A stretch of 64,000 nucleotides of DNA. Origin: Neoechinorhynchus agilis. Its lineage: Eukaryota > Acanthocephala. Position 1 is the first letter of the stretch, and each line of letters begins with the position of its first letter. The translations under genes and the position numbers were made by a program. Below are positions 46,104 to 58,189 of the stretch, piece by piece. A model generated the notes under the pieces. That model saw nothing but the letters and a program-made list of their open reading frames with translations. It made no database searches and was not told the DNA's origin. The stretch lies in assembly GCA_051530055.1 (NCBI GenBank), contig CM121342.1:4464001-4528000 (forward strand). The letters run 5' to 3'.

Positions 46104-46599
46104 ATCTAAAATGATTTCTGAAACAAAAAATGGAAAAAAATTCAGCCGTCTATATATTAAGGAATACTGAAACATTTTGTTGCTTTTAAGTTGCTTGTCG
46201 AAATACTTGAAAGTTAAGCAACACCGATTAAACCAGAGTCATTTTAAAAAATTCCATTGTTTTGTATTCTTTTTTCCAACAATCTCTCGAGGGTTCATAA
46301 GCGACCTAAACAACAACAAAAACTAACAACAAACCGAATATAATCGTCAATAATGCAAAAATGTTAAACATTTACAAAAATTCAAAAATGGGAACATCTA
46401 CATCTTTCATTAACAAAAAGGAGTTAACCTTAACACAAAATCGTATTTCAACCAAATCTAATAAAAAAACCCTAAAGCACATAGACCCTAAGCATAAAAG
46501 ATGATCAAACCAAAAATTATGATATTTCCAATGATCAATGGATGAATTTTTTAAGTAAAATCAAAACGATTCTTCCGTGAACGAATGAACGAATCACAC
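46104..46599. other. PRPF6 5' flank
   Basis: T-rich run and GTTTCAG acceptor directly before the PRPF6 start, consistent with an outron. No other gene. Confidence 0.5.
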
Positions 46600-49500
46600 T
46601 GTTCTTCTGTGTCATATTGAACTCTCCAGTAAGATTATTTTAGTCTACAAAAAATGCGAACTGATGTGGTATTAATGTTATATGACGCAATGGACGCGCG
46701 ATGAAATTATTTAACACGGATCGATAAACTGCGTTTTTGTACACTTAAAGTTTTGCGTTTTCTATTAAGTCAGTTTTGTGTGGAGATCTTGGTCGTTCAA
46801 GCGGTTCCATTAGTTGCGACAAAGTATTTGTTTGATAGGATCAATTGAGGATTTTTAAACGAGAATCAAGGAGTAAAATTCACACATTTCTTCTGTGTCC
46901 TATTGAACTCTCCAGTAAGATTATTTTAGTCTACAAAAAATGCGAACTAATGTGGTATTAATGTTATATGACGCAATGGACGCGCGATGAAATTATTTAA
47001 CACGGATCGATAAACTGCGTTTTTGTACACTTAAAGTTTTGCGTTTTCTATTAAGTCAGTTTTGTGTGGAGATCTTGGTCGTTCAAGCGGTTCCATTAGT
47101 GGCGACAAAGTAATTATTTGATAGGACCAATTGAGGATTTTTAAACGAGAATCAAGGAGTAAAATTCACACATTTCTTCTGTGTCCTATTGAACTCTCCA
47201 GTAAGATTATTTTTGTCTACAAAAAATGCGAACTAATGTGGTATTAATGTTATATGACGCAATGGACGCGCGATGAAATTATTTAACACGGATCGATAAA
47301 CTGCGTTTTTGTACACTTAAAGTTTTGCGTTTTCTATTAAGTCAGTTTTGTGTGGAGACCTTGGTCGTTCAAGCGGTTCCATTAGTGGCGACAAAGTAAT
47401 TATTTGATAGGATCAATTGAGGATTTATAAACGAGAATGAAGGAGTAAAATTCACCACATTTCTTCTGTGTCCTATTGAACTCTGCAGTAAGATTATTTT
47501 AGTCTACAAAAATGCGAACTAATGTGGTATTAATGTTATATGACGCAATGGACGCGCGATGAAATTATTAAACACGGATCGATAAACTGCGTTTTTGACA
47601 CTTAGAGTTTTGCGTTTTCTATTAAGTCAGTTTTGTGTAGAGACCTTGGCCGTTCAAGCGGTTCCATTGGCATCGACAAAGTATTTATTTGATAGTATTA
47701 ATTGAGGATTTATAAACGAGAATCATGGGGTAAAATTCACACATTTCTTCTGTGTCATATTGAACTCTCCAGTAAGATTATTTTAGTCTACAAAAAAAGC
47801 CAACTAATGTGGTATTAATGTTATATGACGCAATGGACGCGCGATGAAATTATTTAACACGGATCGACAAACTGCGTTTTTGTACACTTATAGTTTTGCG
47901 TTTTCCATTAAGTCAGTTTTGTGTAGAGACCTTGGTCGTTCAAGCGGTTCCATTAGTGGCGACAAAGTATCTATTTGATAGGATCAATTGAGGATTTTTA
48001 AACGAGAATGAAGGAGTAAAATTCACACATTTCTTCTGTGTCATATTGAACTCTCCAGTAAGATTATTTTAGTCTACAAAAAATGCGAACTGATGTGGTA
48101 TTAATGTTATATGACGCAATGGACGCGCGATGAAATTATTTAACACGGATCGATAAACTGCGTTTTTGACACTTTTAGTTTTCTATGTTTTCTATTATGT
48201 CAGTTTTGTGTGGAGATCTTGTCGTTCAAGCGTCTCATTAGTGGCGACAAAGTATTTGTTTGATAGGAATAATTGAGGATTTTTAAACGAGAATCAAGGA
48301 GTAAAATTCACACATTTCTTCTGTGTCCTATTGAACTCTCCAGTAAGATTATTTTAGTCTACAAAAAATGAACTAATGTGGTATTAATGTTATATGACGC
48401 AATGGACGCGCGATGAAATTATTTAACACGGATCGATAAACTGCGTTTTTGACACTTTTAGTTTTGCGTTTTCTATTATGTCAGTTTTGTGTGGAGACCT
48501 TGGTCGTTCAAGCGGTTCCATTAGTGGCGACAAAGTATTTGTTTGATAGGATCAATTGAGGATTTATAAACGAGAATGAAGGAGTAAAATTCACACATTT
48601 CTTCTGTGTCATATTGAACTCTCCAGTAAGATTATTTTAGTCTACAAAAAATGCGAACTAATGTGTATTAATGTTATAAGACGCAATGGACGCGCGATGA
48701 AATTATTTAACACGGATCGATAAACTGCGTTTTTGTACACTTATAGTTTTGCGTTTTCTATTAAGTCAGTTTTGTGTGGAGACCTTGGTCGTTCAAGCGG
48801 TTCCATTAGTTGCGACAAAGTATTTGTTTGATAGGATCAATTGAGGATTTTTAAACGAAAATCAAGGAGTAAAATTCACACATATCTTCTGTGTCATATT
48901 GAACTCTCCAGTAAGATTATTTTAGTCTACAAAAAATGCGAACTGATGTGGTATTAATGTTATATGACGCAATGGACGCGCGATGAAATTATTTAACACG
49001 GATCGATAAACTGCGTTTTTGACACTTTTAGTTTTGCGTTTTCTATTATGTCAGTTTTGTGTGGAGACCTTGGTCGTTCAAGCGGTTCCATTAGTGGCGA
49101 CAAAGTAATTATTTGATAGGATCAATTGAGGATTTTTAAACGAGAATCAAGGAGTAAAATTCACACATTTCTTCTGTGTCCTATTGAACTCTCCAGTAAG
49201 ATTATTTTAGTCTACAAAAAATGCGAACTAATGTGGTATAAAGGTTATAAGACGCAATGGACGCGCGATGAAATTGTTTAACACGGATTGATAAACTGCG
49301 TTTTTGACACTTATAGTTTTGCGTTTTCTATTAAGTCAGTTTTGTGTGGAGATCTTGGTCGTTCAAGCGGTTCCATTAGTTGCGACAAAGTATTTGTTTG
49401 ATAGGATCAATTGAGTGATTTATAAACGAGAATGAAGGAGTAAAATTCACACGATTCTTCTGTGTCATATTGAACTCTCCAGTAAGATTATTTTAGTCTA

Positions 49501-50935
49501 CAAAAAATCCGAACTAATGTGGTATTAATGTTATATGACGCAATGGACGCGCGATGAAATTATTTAACACGGATCGATAAACTGCGTTTTTGTACACTTA
49601 TAGTTTTGCGTTTTCTATTAAGTCAGTTTTGTGTGTAGACCTTGGTCGTTCAAGCGGTTCCATTAGTTGCGACAAAGTATTTGTTTGATAGGATCAATTG
49701 AGGATTTTTAAACGAGAATCAAGGAGTAAAATTCACACGATTCTTCTGTGTCCTATTGAACTCTGCAGTAAGATTATTTTAGTCTACGAAAAGTGCGAAC
49801 TAATGTAGTATTAATGTTTTATGACGCAATGGACGCGCGATGAAATTATTAAACACGGATCGATAAACTGCGTTTTTGACACTTAGAGTTTTGCGTTTTC
49901 TATTAAGTCAGTTTTGTGTGGAGACCTTGGTCGTTCATGCGGTTCCATTAGTGGCGACAAAGTATTTGTTTGATAGGATCAATTGAGGATTTTTAAACGA
50001 GAATCAAGGAGTAAAATTCACACATTTCTTCTGTGTCATATTGAACTCTCCAGTAAGATTATTTTAGTCTACAAAAAATGCGAACTAATGTGGTATTAAT
50101 GTTATATGACGCAATGGACGCGCGATGAAATTATTTAACACGGATCGATAAACTGCGTTTTTGACACTTTTAGTTATGCGTTTTCTATTAAGTCAGTTTT
50201 GTGTGGAGATCTTGGTCGTTCAAGCGGTTCCATTAGTTGCGACAAAGTATTTGTTTGATAGGATCAATTGAGGATTTTTAAACGAGAATCAAGGAGTAAA
50301 ATTCACACGATTCTTCTGTGTCATATTTAACTCTCCAGTAAGATTATTTTAGTCTACAAAAAATGCGAACTGATGTGGTATTAATGTTATAAGACGCAAT
50401 GGACGCGCGATGAAATTATTTAACACGGATCGATAAACTGCGTTTTTGACACTTTTAGTTTTGCGTTTTCTATTATGTCAGTTTTGTGTGGAGACCTTGG
50501 TCGTTCAAGCGGTTCCATTAGTGGCGACAAAGTATTTGTTTGATAGGATCAATTGAGGATTTTTAAACGAGAATCATGGGGTAAAATTCACACATTTCTT
50601 CTGTGTCATATTGAACTCTCCAGTAAGATTATTTTAGTCTACAAAAAATGCGAACTAATGTGGTATTAATATTATATGACGCGATGGACGCGCGATTAAA
50701 TTATTTAACACGGATCGATAAACTGCGTTTTTGTACACTTAAAGTTTTGCGTTTTCTATTATGTCAGTTTTGTGTGGAAACCTTGGTCGTTCAAGCGGTT
50801 CCATTAGTGGCGACAAAGTATTTGTTTGATAGGATCAATTGAGGATTTTTAAACGAGAATGAAGGTGTAAAATTCACACATTTCTTCTGTGTCCTATTGA
50901 ACTCTCCAGTAAGATTATTTTAGTCTACGAAAAGA
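46600..50935. repeat. Tandem array, 286-bp unit, ~15 copies
   Basis: GAACTCTCCAGTAAG recurs at 46619, 46905, 47191 and so on, spacing ~286 bp, until 50.9 kb. Units differ by a few percent, with variants shared between non-adjacent units (TGTACACTTAAAG versus TGACACTTTTAG; GATCTTGG versus GACCTTGG), suggesting amplification of multi-unit blocks. No conserved ORF. The array ends ~30 bp before the COPE stop codon. Confidence 0.95.
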
Positions 50936-50966
50936 TCAAAAATTTTTTTAAACGAAAGAGATGGAT

Positions 50967-52186
50967 TTATTTGTTGAAGTCCTTACAACAGTTTTCGAAT
51001 TCCTCTTGCTTCGCTAATACCTGTTGTACAAGCATCGGCTTAGGGTTCAATGAAATTAACTCTTCCCAGTACGCATCTCCGCCTTCGTCATTGGGTAGTA
51101 AAGCTGCTAAATTATAAGCTACATTTACGTCGGAGCCGTCTAATTGATTTCCTTTTCTCAAAACCGCCAATACTTTCTCTAATGAATATTCATCGTCCAG
51201 TAATGCCATACAAACGGCTTCGTTGTTCAATAAAACGGAAGTTTGGCCATACCTTTCCGAAAGGTCTCGATAAAGTCCCAATGCCCTTCGTATGGAAGGT
51301 GGATCTTGAGATGTTAAGAGGTTTAGTCCCAATGCCATTTGGCTAAGACTTGCCTCGCTGTCGATTGTTTGCATACGTTTCACTGTTCTAGCAACGAGAT
51401 CAGTTAGGTTCAAAATTTGTGCCAAATGAATTCTGTTGTATAAAAGTTCCAGGGTCAATGTTTCCGATGAAGACGAGTCTTTGGCAATGTACCGGTCCAC
51501 ACAAACCAGGGCTTTCATAGTCTCTTGTTTTGAACAAAGTATCTCTATGCAAACTAACAACAGGTTTGGATCAATGTCGTCCGATAGTAATGGAGAAGCA
51601 TCCGCTTCACCGGTTTTTGCATATCTCGACGGTTTCTGGAAGCGCTGCTCAAGAGCTTTTATAAGGATTTGATCGTTTTCCCTGTGGTTAATCGCATAAA
51701 AAACTAGGGAAATTTGTTTGCCTCTATACTCGAGCCAACCAAATCAACGAAATTTAAGGAAAATAAAATCGGAATTTGTAAAAGATTAAGTCTAGACGAA
51801 CAATGCTTGAATGAGATTTTCTTTTCAAAATAAGTCAAAAATGTGATTTCGAATGAAACACTTACAAACCTTGAGGAAATGTAGGAATTATTCGAGACGT
51901 GTTCGGGAGGGTTGCAAAACTCTAAAAAAAATCTTTCCCCCGAAGATAATAAACTAAGATATAAACAGAACCCGTCAAAGTATTCGATTAGAACATGACT
52001 CACTTGGGGATCAATGTCATGTTTCAGCGTATTAATTGCCATTGTGATCTTCTTTTGTCTAAGATAAGCTCTGTAGAGGAACAGTTGACGATCGGTGGTT
52101 GGCTGTCTAATGGATAAGAGCAGCGAAACGCATTTGTGGTAGTCGCCAAGGTAGTAAAATGAACGGACCGCGTCCATATCAGACAT
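50967..52186 (-). CDS. COPE: Coatomer subunit epsilon
   Basis: COPE is the TPR subunit of the COPI B-subcomplex for retrograde Golgi-ER vesicle traffic. Exons: 52186-51967 and 51703-50967, with a 263-nt intron (GTTTAT...CCCTAG, phase 1). N-terminal MDAVRSFYYLGDYHKCVS and FLYRAYLRQKK match COPE (FYIGSY..C.., FLYRAYLAQ.K), then NLTDLVARTVKRMQTIDSEASLSQMA and ALGLYRDLSERYGQTSVLLNNEAVC (TPR-like helices), ending EEFENCCKDFNK. About 319 residues, normal. The ATG lies two bases after CTTTCAG. The intron carries a piece of the 15.7-18.3 kb satellite (TTATTATCTTCGGGGG...AAAGAT, GAGTTTTGCAACCC). A GG-start intron would not be needed; the canonical one keeps frame. Confidence 0.9.
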
Positions 52187-52847
52187 ATCTGAAAGCGAAA
52201 TCTCATATATTTAATATAAAAGTGATGAAACATTAGGACGTGGGAATATGATTATTTACAAATGCAGAAATTAGTTCGAAATTTCGTTGCGTTGAATGAT
52301 GTTTCCGATTTAGTCGGGCTTTGTAGTCTGTAATACAAAACAGGATCAAACCAAACGGATTTGCGGATTCGAAAACGTTGTAAAAACTTTATGCCCCAAG
52401 GAAAATCTTACGTCGGTACGCTAAAATCACTGGAACTCGATTTTTCGATTCACATGGACTAGTGAAACATCGATCAGAGGAGTAACCTTCTAGGTAAGGG
52501 ATTTAAGTTTGGGCAATGATATTTGCGTTCGATAAACCTTCACCGTCTTATATCGACGAATAGCCTGATCTTTTTTTTATTAAAAAATGGAAAAAACAAA
52601 ATGGAATCAATTATTCCCAACAGGTACCATTTTCTAGCTATTCATTGTTAGCGATTAGCTTCCGTCAAGCGGAAATCGTGCTCCCGATTTTCCGAGTCTA
52701 GAAAAAACTACCCTTGATGTTTAGTGTAGCGAGGGGTTTAAAAGAACTTAACAATGGACATAAACAAATGGGTCGTATTTTTATATAAGATAATGTGTGG
52801 AAATAAGAAAATCCGTGGGACAAATTTTCCTTGAATTTATGGAATAT
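52187..52847. other. Intergenic
   Basis: No gene supported. Confidence 0.4.
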
Positions 52848-52987
52848 GACGCCGTGTTTTCATTAAATTCGTGGATAATATCGGTCCGTACGGAGATGTA
52901 CACAATTCGGATGGCCTTGATGAATATCTATCAAAACAGGACCAATTGAATTACTCGAGATACATATCGAAAAAATGTTAAGACTTT
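52848..52987. repeat. ~138-bp segment duplicated at 56367-56506
   Basis: From GCCGTGTTTTCATTAAATTCG to AAATGTTAAGACTTTCA the two segments are identical or nearly so, in the same orientation, on either side of RFC2. Confidence 0.9.
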
Positions 52988-53202
52988 CAGATCCAAAGCA
53001 AAAAAACAACAAGGATTTTCCCGAAAAACACAGAATTAAATGATTGATCAATTGCTTGAAATTTCACTCTTCTTCAATCGCGAAACTAAAATTTTTGAGC
53101 GCATTTTCGCTAATAAAGCATTTGACCAAATCGCAAAATTATTGATTTTTGATCATAGAAGCGAGTAAAACCAACATTTTCACCTTAAGAAAAACCATTC
53201 CT

Positions 53203-53608
53203 CCAGGAATAGGAAAGACGACCTGTATTTTGTGTTTAGCTCATGAGATGCTCGGCATTCATTACCATACAGCCGTTTTGGAGCTTAGTGCCTCGAACGA
53301 GCGTGGAATTGAAGTAGTTCGTGGGAAGATCAAATCTTTTGCTCAACGGAAAGTCACACTGCCTCCGAGGGCGCATAAAATCATCATTCTCGATGAGGCT
53401 GACAGGTTCAATTTTGATTTTCAATTTGTTTTCGAAATCGCTGGTTTTTAGTATGACTGAGGCGGCACAGCAGGCGCTTCGGCGGACAATGGAGGTCTAC
53501 GCGACTACTACGCGATTCGCTTTGGCTTGTAATAATTCCGAAAAGATCATTGAAGCAATCCAATCTCGATGCGCTATTATTCGATTTGGTCGTCTTCCTG
53601 ACGAGACC
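53203..53608 (+). pseudogene. RFC2: Partial RFC2 copy (exon 2, intron, part of exon 3), inverted
   Basis: Begins in the Walker A motif ([17 protein letters not shown]) and runs through exon 2, the 46-nt intron and exon 3 to IIRFGRLPD, where it stops abruptly and joins a copy of the secreted two-repeat gene. It differs from the intact gene by a few bases (e.g. LSASNERG for LNASNERG). The intron is retained, so it was copied as DNA, not via mRNA. Lacks N- and C-terminal parts. Confidence 0.9.
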
Positions 53609-53950
53609 CGGATTCAAAAGCGGATAAAAATTACACTTATATCAAACAAATCGTTGCCGGTGATGATGACTACAAACAATTCGCTCACATGGAGAAACGG
53701 GACAACAAATCCAAGGCTGGAAACGTAAGCATGACATTATACACAAGCACAATGAGTTTTCGTACGAAAAGTCAAAGTTTGATCGTTATCTTAACAGGTA
53801 CACCTGTCGGTGTTTTTAACTGAGAACGGCAGATCTCAGTTAGTTTCGATGGCTGTATCCATCGATAGTTTCAATAAATAGTTTTTTGGCATTCATTCGT
53901 AAAATACTTTAGAACGGGTATTTCGTGTTCTAAAATTCAATTTTGAAGCG
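53608..53950 (+). pseudogene. Partial copy of secreted two-repeat gene
   Basis: Follows the RFC2 fragment directly. Encodes a broken second repeat ([20 protein letters not shown]; frame disturbed) and then the shared 3' flank with GTTTCGATGGCTGTATCC and AATAAATAG. It is the counterpart of 20.5-20.85 kb. Confidence 0.8.
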
Positions 53951-54596
53951 ATCGTTTTGAACACACACAAAGCCGTCCCAAATAAACGAAATCTTAAACT
54001 TAGGTCCCGATCCTTTAAAATTTGATCAGAATATAAACGGCTCCCGGCATTTGCTCTCATCTTTTAACGAATTTTTCTTAGCTTCACCGACAATTAATCT
54101 ACACGAGGCGGCACCACGTACAAATCACGAAATATTAGGCGGATCTGGAAGAATCGTCGCTGATTTCGTCATATTTCCCAAAGTTTGAAGTGAACGCAAA
54201 TGGTCAAAAGTAGCGTTCTTTTTCTGTACTTTACGTGTGTGATTCACGGTGTTGTGGTCATTTTTTACGTCGTCCGCCCGCGCTCGCGATGATTTGTTTA
54301 TTTTCGACTGTCGTCCGTCAGAAATAGCGCCTTATCACTCTGTAAATTAGTTCGATATTTCTCGATCGATGGCAATTCATTTTTTTTCCATTTCGATCAA
54401 CACAACTTAAATTTCGCGATTCAGGTAAATCTAGAAAAATCTGATCAAATTCTTTGTTTATTATTTTCCTCCAGAGAATCAGAACCTTTTTAGCATCTCT
54501 CAACGCCTTTTTTGCGCGCTTTCGGAATTATTCCAAGAAACTTCGTTGAGAAATTTCCGTTAGAAAAATGTGAGTTTGCTTTTAATAAGAAATCAG
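53823..54596. repeat. Inverted duplication of 19.86-20.64 kb
   Basis: Reverse-complement match with 19856-20640. It includes a decayed RFC2 exon-1 fragment at about 54340-54415 (minus strand). Confidence 0.85.
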
Positions 54597-54823
54597 CGAG
54601 TTAGCCGAAAAGTTTAGTGGGCGATGTGTCCAAATTTATCGTAAGAACATTACAAAACGGAATGACAGCAATGAAGAAAAAAACTTACGCAAATCATTCA
54701 AAAATGTGGCTAAAACCGAAACATTGCGACTTCTACGAATGGATAAAATTGTTCTTTTCTTAGCAGTAAAGAGTTTACCGAGAAAAAAACGGTGCAGAAG
54801 CGTTTCCCGGTTACATTATCAGT
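54597..54823. other. RFC2 3' flank
   Basis: No gene seen. Confidence 0.4.
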
Positions 54824-56019
54824 TTATAAAGTACTAATTTTTTTATCTATATTTGACATGAGGCAGAATTTGCCCAGTAAAGCCATGATTTGTAGCCAGC
54901 TTCCTATTCCGAGTTTAGCAACGTCAATGTTCAGCAGGCAAACTTCTTTGATCATCTCAATTCTTAACATTTCAGCTTCTTCATCTGTCTTTTTATATTG
55001 AGAAAAATCGAACACCTTCAGGACGCGAATGAGAGTGGACAGAATATCTTGAGCGGTATATCCACGCTTCCACATATAATCGCCGATTTCAATGGCCTTA
55101 TCGAGTTCCTGTTCAAGACATCTCGATAGAATTTCCTTGGCCATCACTGGATTTGGTTCATCGCACACCTTAAAAACGTTATCTTCATCGATAAAATTAA
55201 ACCCAAACGCCGTTGCTTGTAGATTATTTACTGCCTTTCGAAGATCTCCTTCGGCCGAGAATGCGATTGCCTTCAGACCCGATTGAGTATATTTCAAATT
55301 TTCAGCAAAAGCGATCTGTTCAATCCGTTTAATGATTGAATCGTCAGGAAGACGACCAAATCGAATAATAGCGCATCGAGATTGGATTGCTTCAATGATC
55401 TTTTCGGAATTATTACAAGCCAAAGCGAATCGCGTAGTAGTCGCGTAGACCTCCATTGTCCGCCGAAGCGCCTGCTGTGCCGCCTCAGTCATACTAAAAA
55501 CCAGCGATTTCAAAAACAAATTGAAAATCGAAATTAAACCTGTCAGCCTCATCGAGAATGATGATTTTATGCGCCCTCGGAGGCAGTGTGACTTTCCGTT
55601 GAGCAAAAGATTTGATCTTCCCACGAACTACTTCAATTCCACGCTCGTTCGAGGCATTAAGCTCCAAAACGGCTGTATGGTAATGAATGCCGAGCATCTC
55701 ATGAGCTAAACACAAAATACAGGTCGTCTTTCCTATTCCTGGAGGACCCTAGAATCTAAAAGTTAACACAAGATTTCGATAGAAACAATTTTACCGAGAA
55801 CAGTAGATGGGGCATATTTCCTGAAGATACAAAGTCTTTTAATCTTGAGACAATCTCCGAATTCCCGACTATATCACTCAGTAAATTAGGTCGGTATTTC
55901 TCGATCCAGGGCAATTCATCTTTTTTTCCATTTCGACCAACACAATGATCATCAATTAACATCATTTCATCGCGTTCGCCATCCGTAGTACTTACCTTCA
56001 TTTCTTGGAATAATTCCAT
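54824..56019 (-). CDS. RFC2: Replication factor C subunit 2 (clamp loader)
   Basis: Three exons: 56019-55795, 55748-55540 and 55493-54824, with GT-AG introns of 46 and 46 nt. RFC2 is an AAA+ subunit of the pentameric loader that places PCNA on [13 protein letters not shown] (RFC box), GPPGIGKTT (Walker A), NASNERG (box V), IIILDEAD (Walker B), [19 protein letters not shown] (sensor 1), QSRCAIIRF (SRC motif), then [11 protein letters not shown] (sensor 2) and the C-terminal collar. About 365 residues including a short N-terminal extension. ATG follows TTTTTAAAG. All key residues are present, so this is the functional copy, while at least four fragments of it lie elsewhere in the window. Confidence 0.95.
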
Positions 56020-56366
56020 CTTTAAAAACAACAATGCCAAATTTAATAGCCCAACAATATGCAGAATTCCCTTAAAAGTTTTTGTTTGGCGACCTTTAGG
56101 ACTCTAAATGTTCAAAAGTTAAAAACCAAAATGCATCGACCCCGCTCAATTCTGTATATATTTTTTCTCAGTGGCGAATTGTGACACACCCGAGTTTTAT
56201 TGAAGTCCAGCCATCTTCTCAAGCATTCTTTTCGAAGGAACAATTGGATAGAATATATTTTTCCATAAAAGCCGTATTCTGAAGACCCTCTTTGAAAAAT
56301 CCTAAGAGTTGATCTTACGTTCCTTTTTTCCTTCAAAAAGTGACAAATTCGAAAAATTCAAAAACG

Positions 56367-56506
56367 CCGTGTTTTCATTAAATTCGTGGATAATATCGGT
56401 CCGTACGGAGATGTACACAATTCGGATGGCCTTGATGAATATCTATCAAAACAGGACCAATTGAATTACTCGAGATACATATCGAAAAAATGTTAAGACT
56501 TTCAAA
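56367..56506. repeat. Second copy of the 52848-52987 segment
   Basis: Same orientation as the copy at 52.85 kb. Confidence 0.9.
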
Positions 56507-57455
56507 TTCACCGCACATTTTATCGGATCATATCGAAGCGCATCGATAAATTAGGCTTAAAGCTGAAATTGGGTTTGTGTAGGTGTGAGCGATCCAACTC
56601 GCTTTCATTGTTCTGTTCGAGAAACCTTCGAGGACACTGGTGGGTGCTCTCATCGGTGACCCAGAATCAGCGGATTTTACAAAACGGCGCACTCCTAAAG
56701 ACTGGGATGGCTTCAACGATCAATCCACACCATCGTCTCGACTTTTAGCTTTCCCGTGGACAGTATAGATTTCCGGTCTTTGAAGAGCAAAAGCGAGCGG
56801 AAAATGGCGATATATCCAAACTGCGAGTAACCGTTCATAATCAGTAATAAATCTGGAAGAATCGTAATGAATAAAGTAATTATTTCGTTTCATTTGGCGT
56901 CGAGACGCTCGGGTCCTTTTGTACCGCGGCGCAGGAATTGATCAATCAATTGTCCAAGATACTTAGATGAATGAAATCAGGAGCATTCCTCCTACAAAAC
57001 ATAAGTCTGGTTCTATCCATTTGTTCGTTCGAATGGATGTGTATTCTCAATGGCGAATTGTAAGCTTTGAAAAAACTTGCAAACAATGTTGAGAAGGATG
57101 CTGAGGCCCTGAAAATTCGCAATGAAGATTTCAGTAATAAAGCTCGAGTGTGTAACAATTCGCCATTGAGAATAAGTCCGGTTGTTCAACGGGAGCGAAT
57201 ACTGTATATGTTCATTCAACCGTTACACCAGGACGGCTCCCGAGTGATCCAGAAAAGCAGTGGTGGTGTGAATAATCTAAATTTCAAGGATCTTCTATAA
57301 AAATACGGAAACAAAATATCCCAACTTCCTTTTTGTTGCTATTTCCGAATAATTTTGTATCCGATGTGAATTTCGAGGTTCATAACCAAATATTCTGAAA
57401 GTGTTAAGAGCGAGTGACCATCGAATAGTTCTCTATTTCTTAGTTCCTTTTTTAG
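56507..57455. other. Spacer with short inverted repeat
   Basis: TTCTCAATGGCGAATTGT (~57043) and its inverse ACAATTCGCCATTGAGAA (~57157) flank ~95 bp; related sequence lies at ~56170. Bases 57238-57283 resemble the window start. No gene supported. Confidence 0.6.
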
Positions 57456-57830
57456 ATGAAACCTTTGCTTAACTCTAAGAAGCGAATGAAGCGCCCAAAT
57501 AGAATTTGGCGAGATGTTATAGAAGATCGAGAGATGGATAAAGTTACTCATCGGATGGCAATGATGAATGTGGGAAAATATCGTTGTGGAATCGCGGGTG
57601 ATGTTCCATTTGCCCACAATGACCGGGAGATTATTGATTATTCGGATTTGAAATCGAGAAGGAAAAAAAGAAAAAAAGTTGCGTTTATTTCACAGGCCAT
57701 AAAGGACCTTGAGATTTATGAAAGAAGTGCCATTCAGAATGCGGGATTGCGCGATTGCAAAAAAGGAGCTATAAAAATGACTAAACGAGTGATTAACGGC
57801 AACAATGAAGGAGCGGAATCTATGGATTAA
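57456..57830 (+). CDS. Basic 124-aa protein, family unknown
   Basis: One exon; ATG directly follows CCTTTTTTAG, an excellent cis/trans acceptor. The protein is basic throughout, with a strong nuclear-localisation-type stretch (LKSRRKKRKKVAF) around residue 67. A conserved-looking N-terminal segment (RPNRIWRDVIEDREMDKVTHRM) and a helical C-terminal half follow. Probably nuclear; no family recognised. A 5' copy lies inverted at 22.3-22.66 kb. Confidence 0.6.
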   Translation: MKPLLNSKKRMKRPNRIWRDVIEDREMDKVTHRMAMMNVGKYRCGIAGDVPFAHNDREIIDYSDLKSRRKKRKKVAFISQAIKDLEIYERSAIQNAGLRDCKKGAIKMTKRVINGNNEGAESMD

Positions 57831-58142
57831 ACTTATAGCTCTGATTCATGGAGAGAGATAGGAAAATCGAAGTCCAATCGGCTGCCGAGAGAACACTGTA
57901 AACGTTTTCCGTCAATTAATCGTCTTTATCTGTACCGATTTTTATAACCGTTCTCACAAACGGAATTTATATTCAATTCTTTTTCCACTTAAAACTAACC
58001 GCCGAGTTTTTCCAAATCAGTAATACAATCGAATTTAAGGTTTTTTAAAACCACTAAAGACGGGTCGCTTTATGGTGAGGATTTTTTGCGTAATGAAATC
58101 AATATTCGAGGCGAATGCTGAAAAGCCCTAAGCAAACAATAA
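57831..58142. other. Spacer
   Basis: No gene supported. Confidence 0.4.
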
Positions 58143-58189
58143 ATGCCAATCTACTTTTTATTTCTAAATCTCTAAATCATCTCTCAATC

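Noticed and set aside
51704-51972. COPE intron as a fourth non-canonical intron starting GG
   Set aside because: A GT-AG intron at TTCT|GTTTAT...CCCTAG keeps frame with only two or three extra residues, so no special intron is needed.
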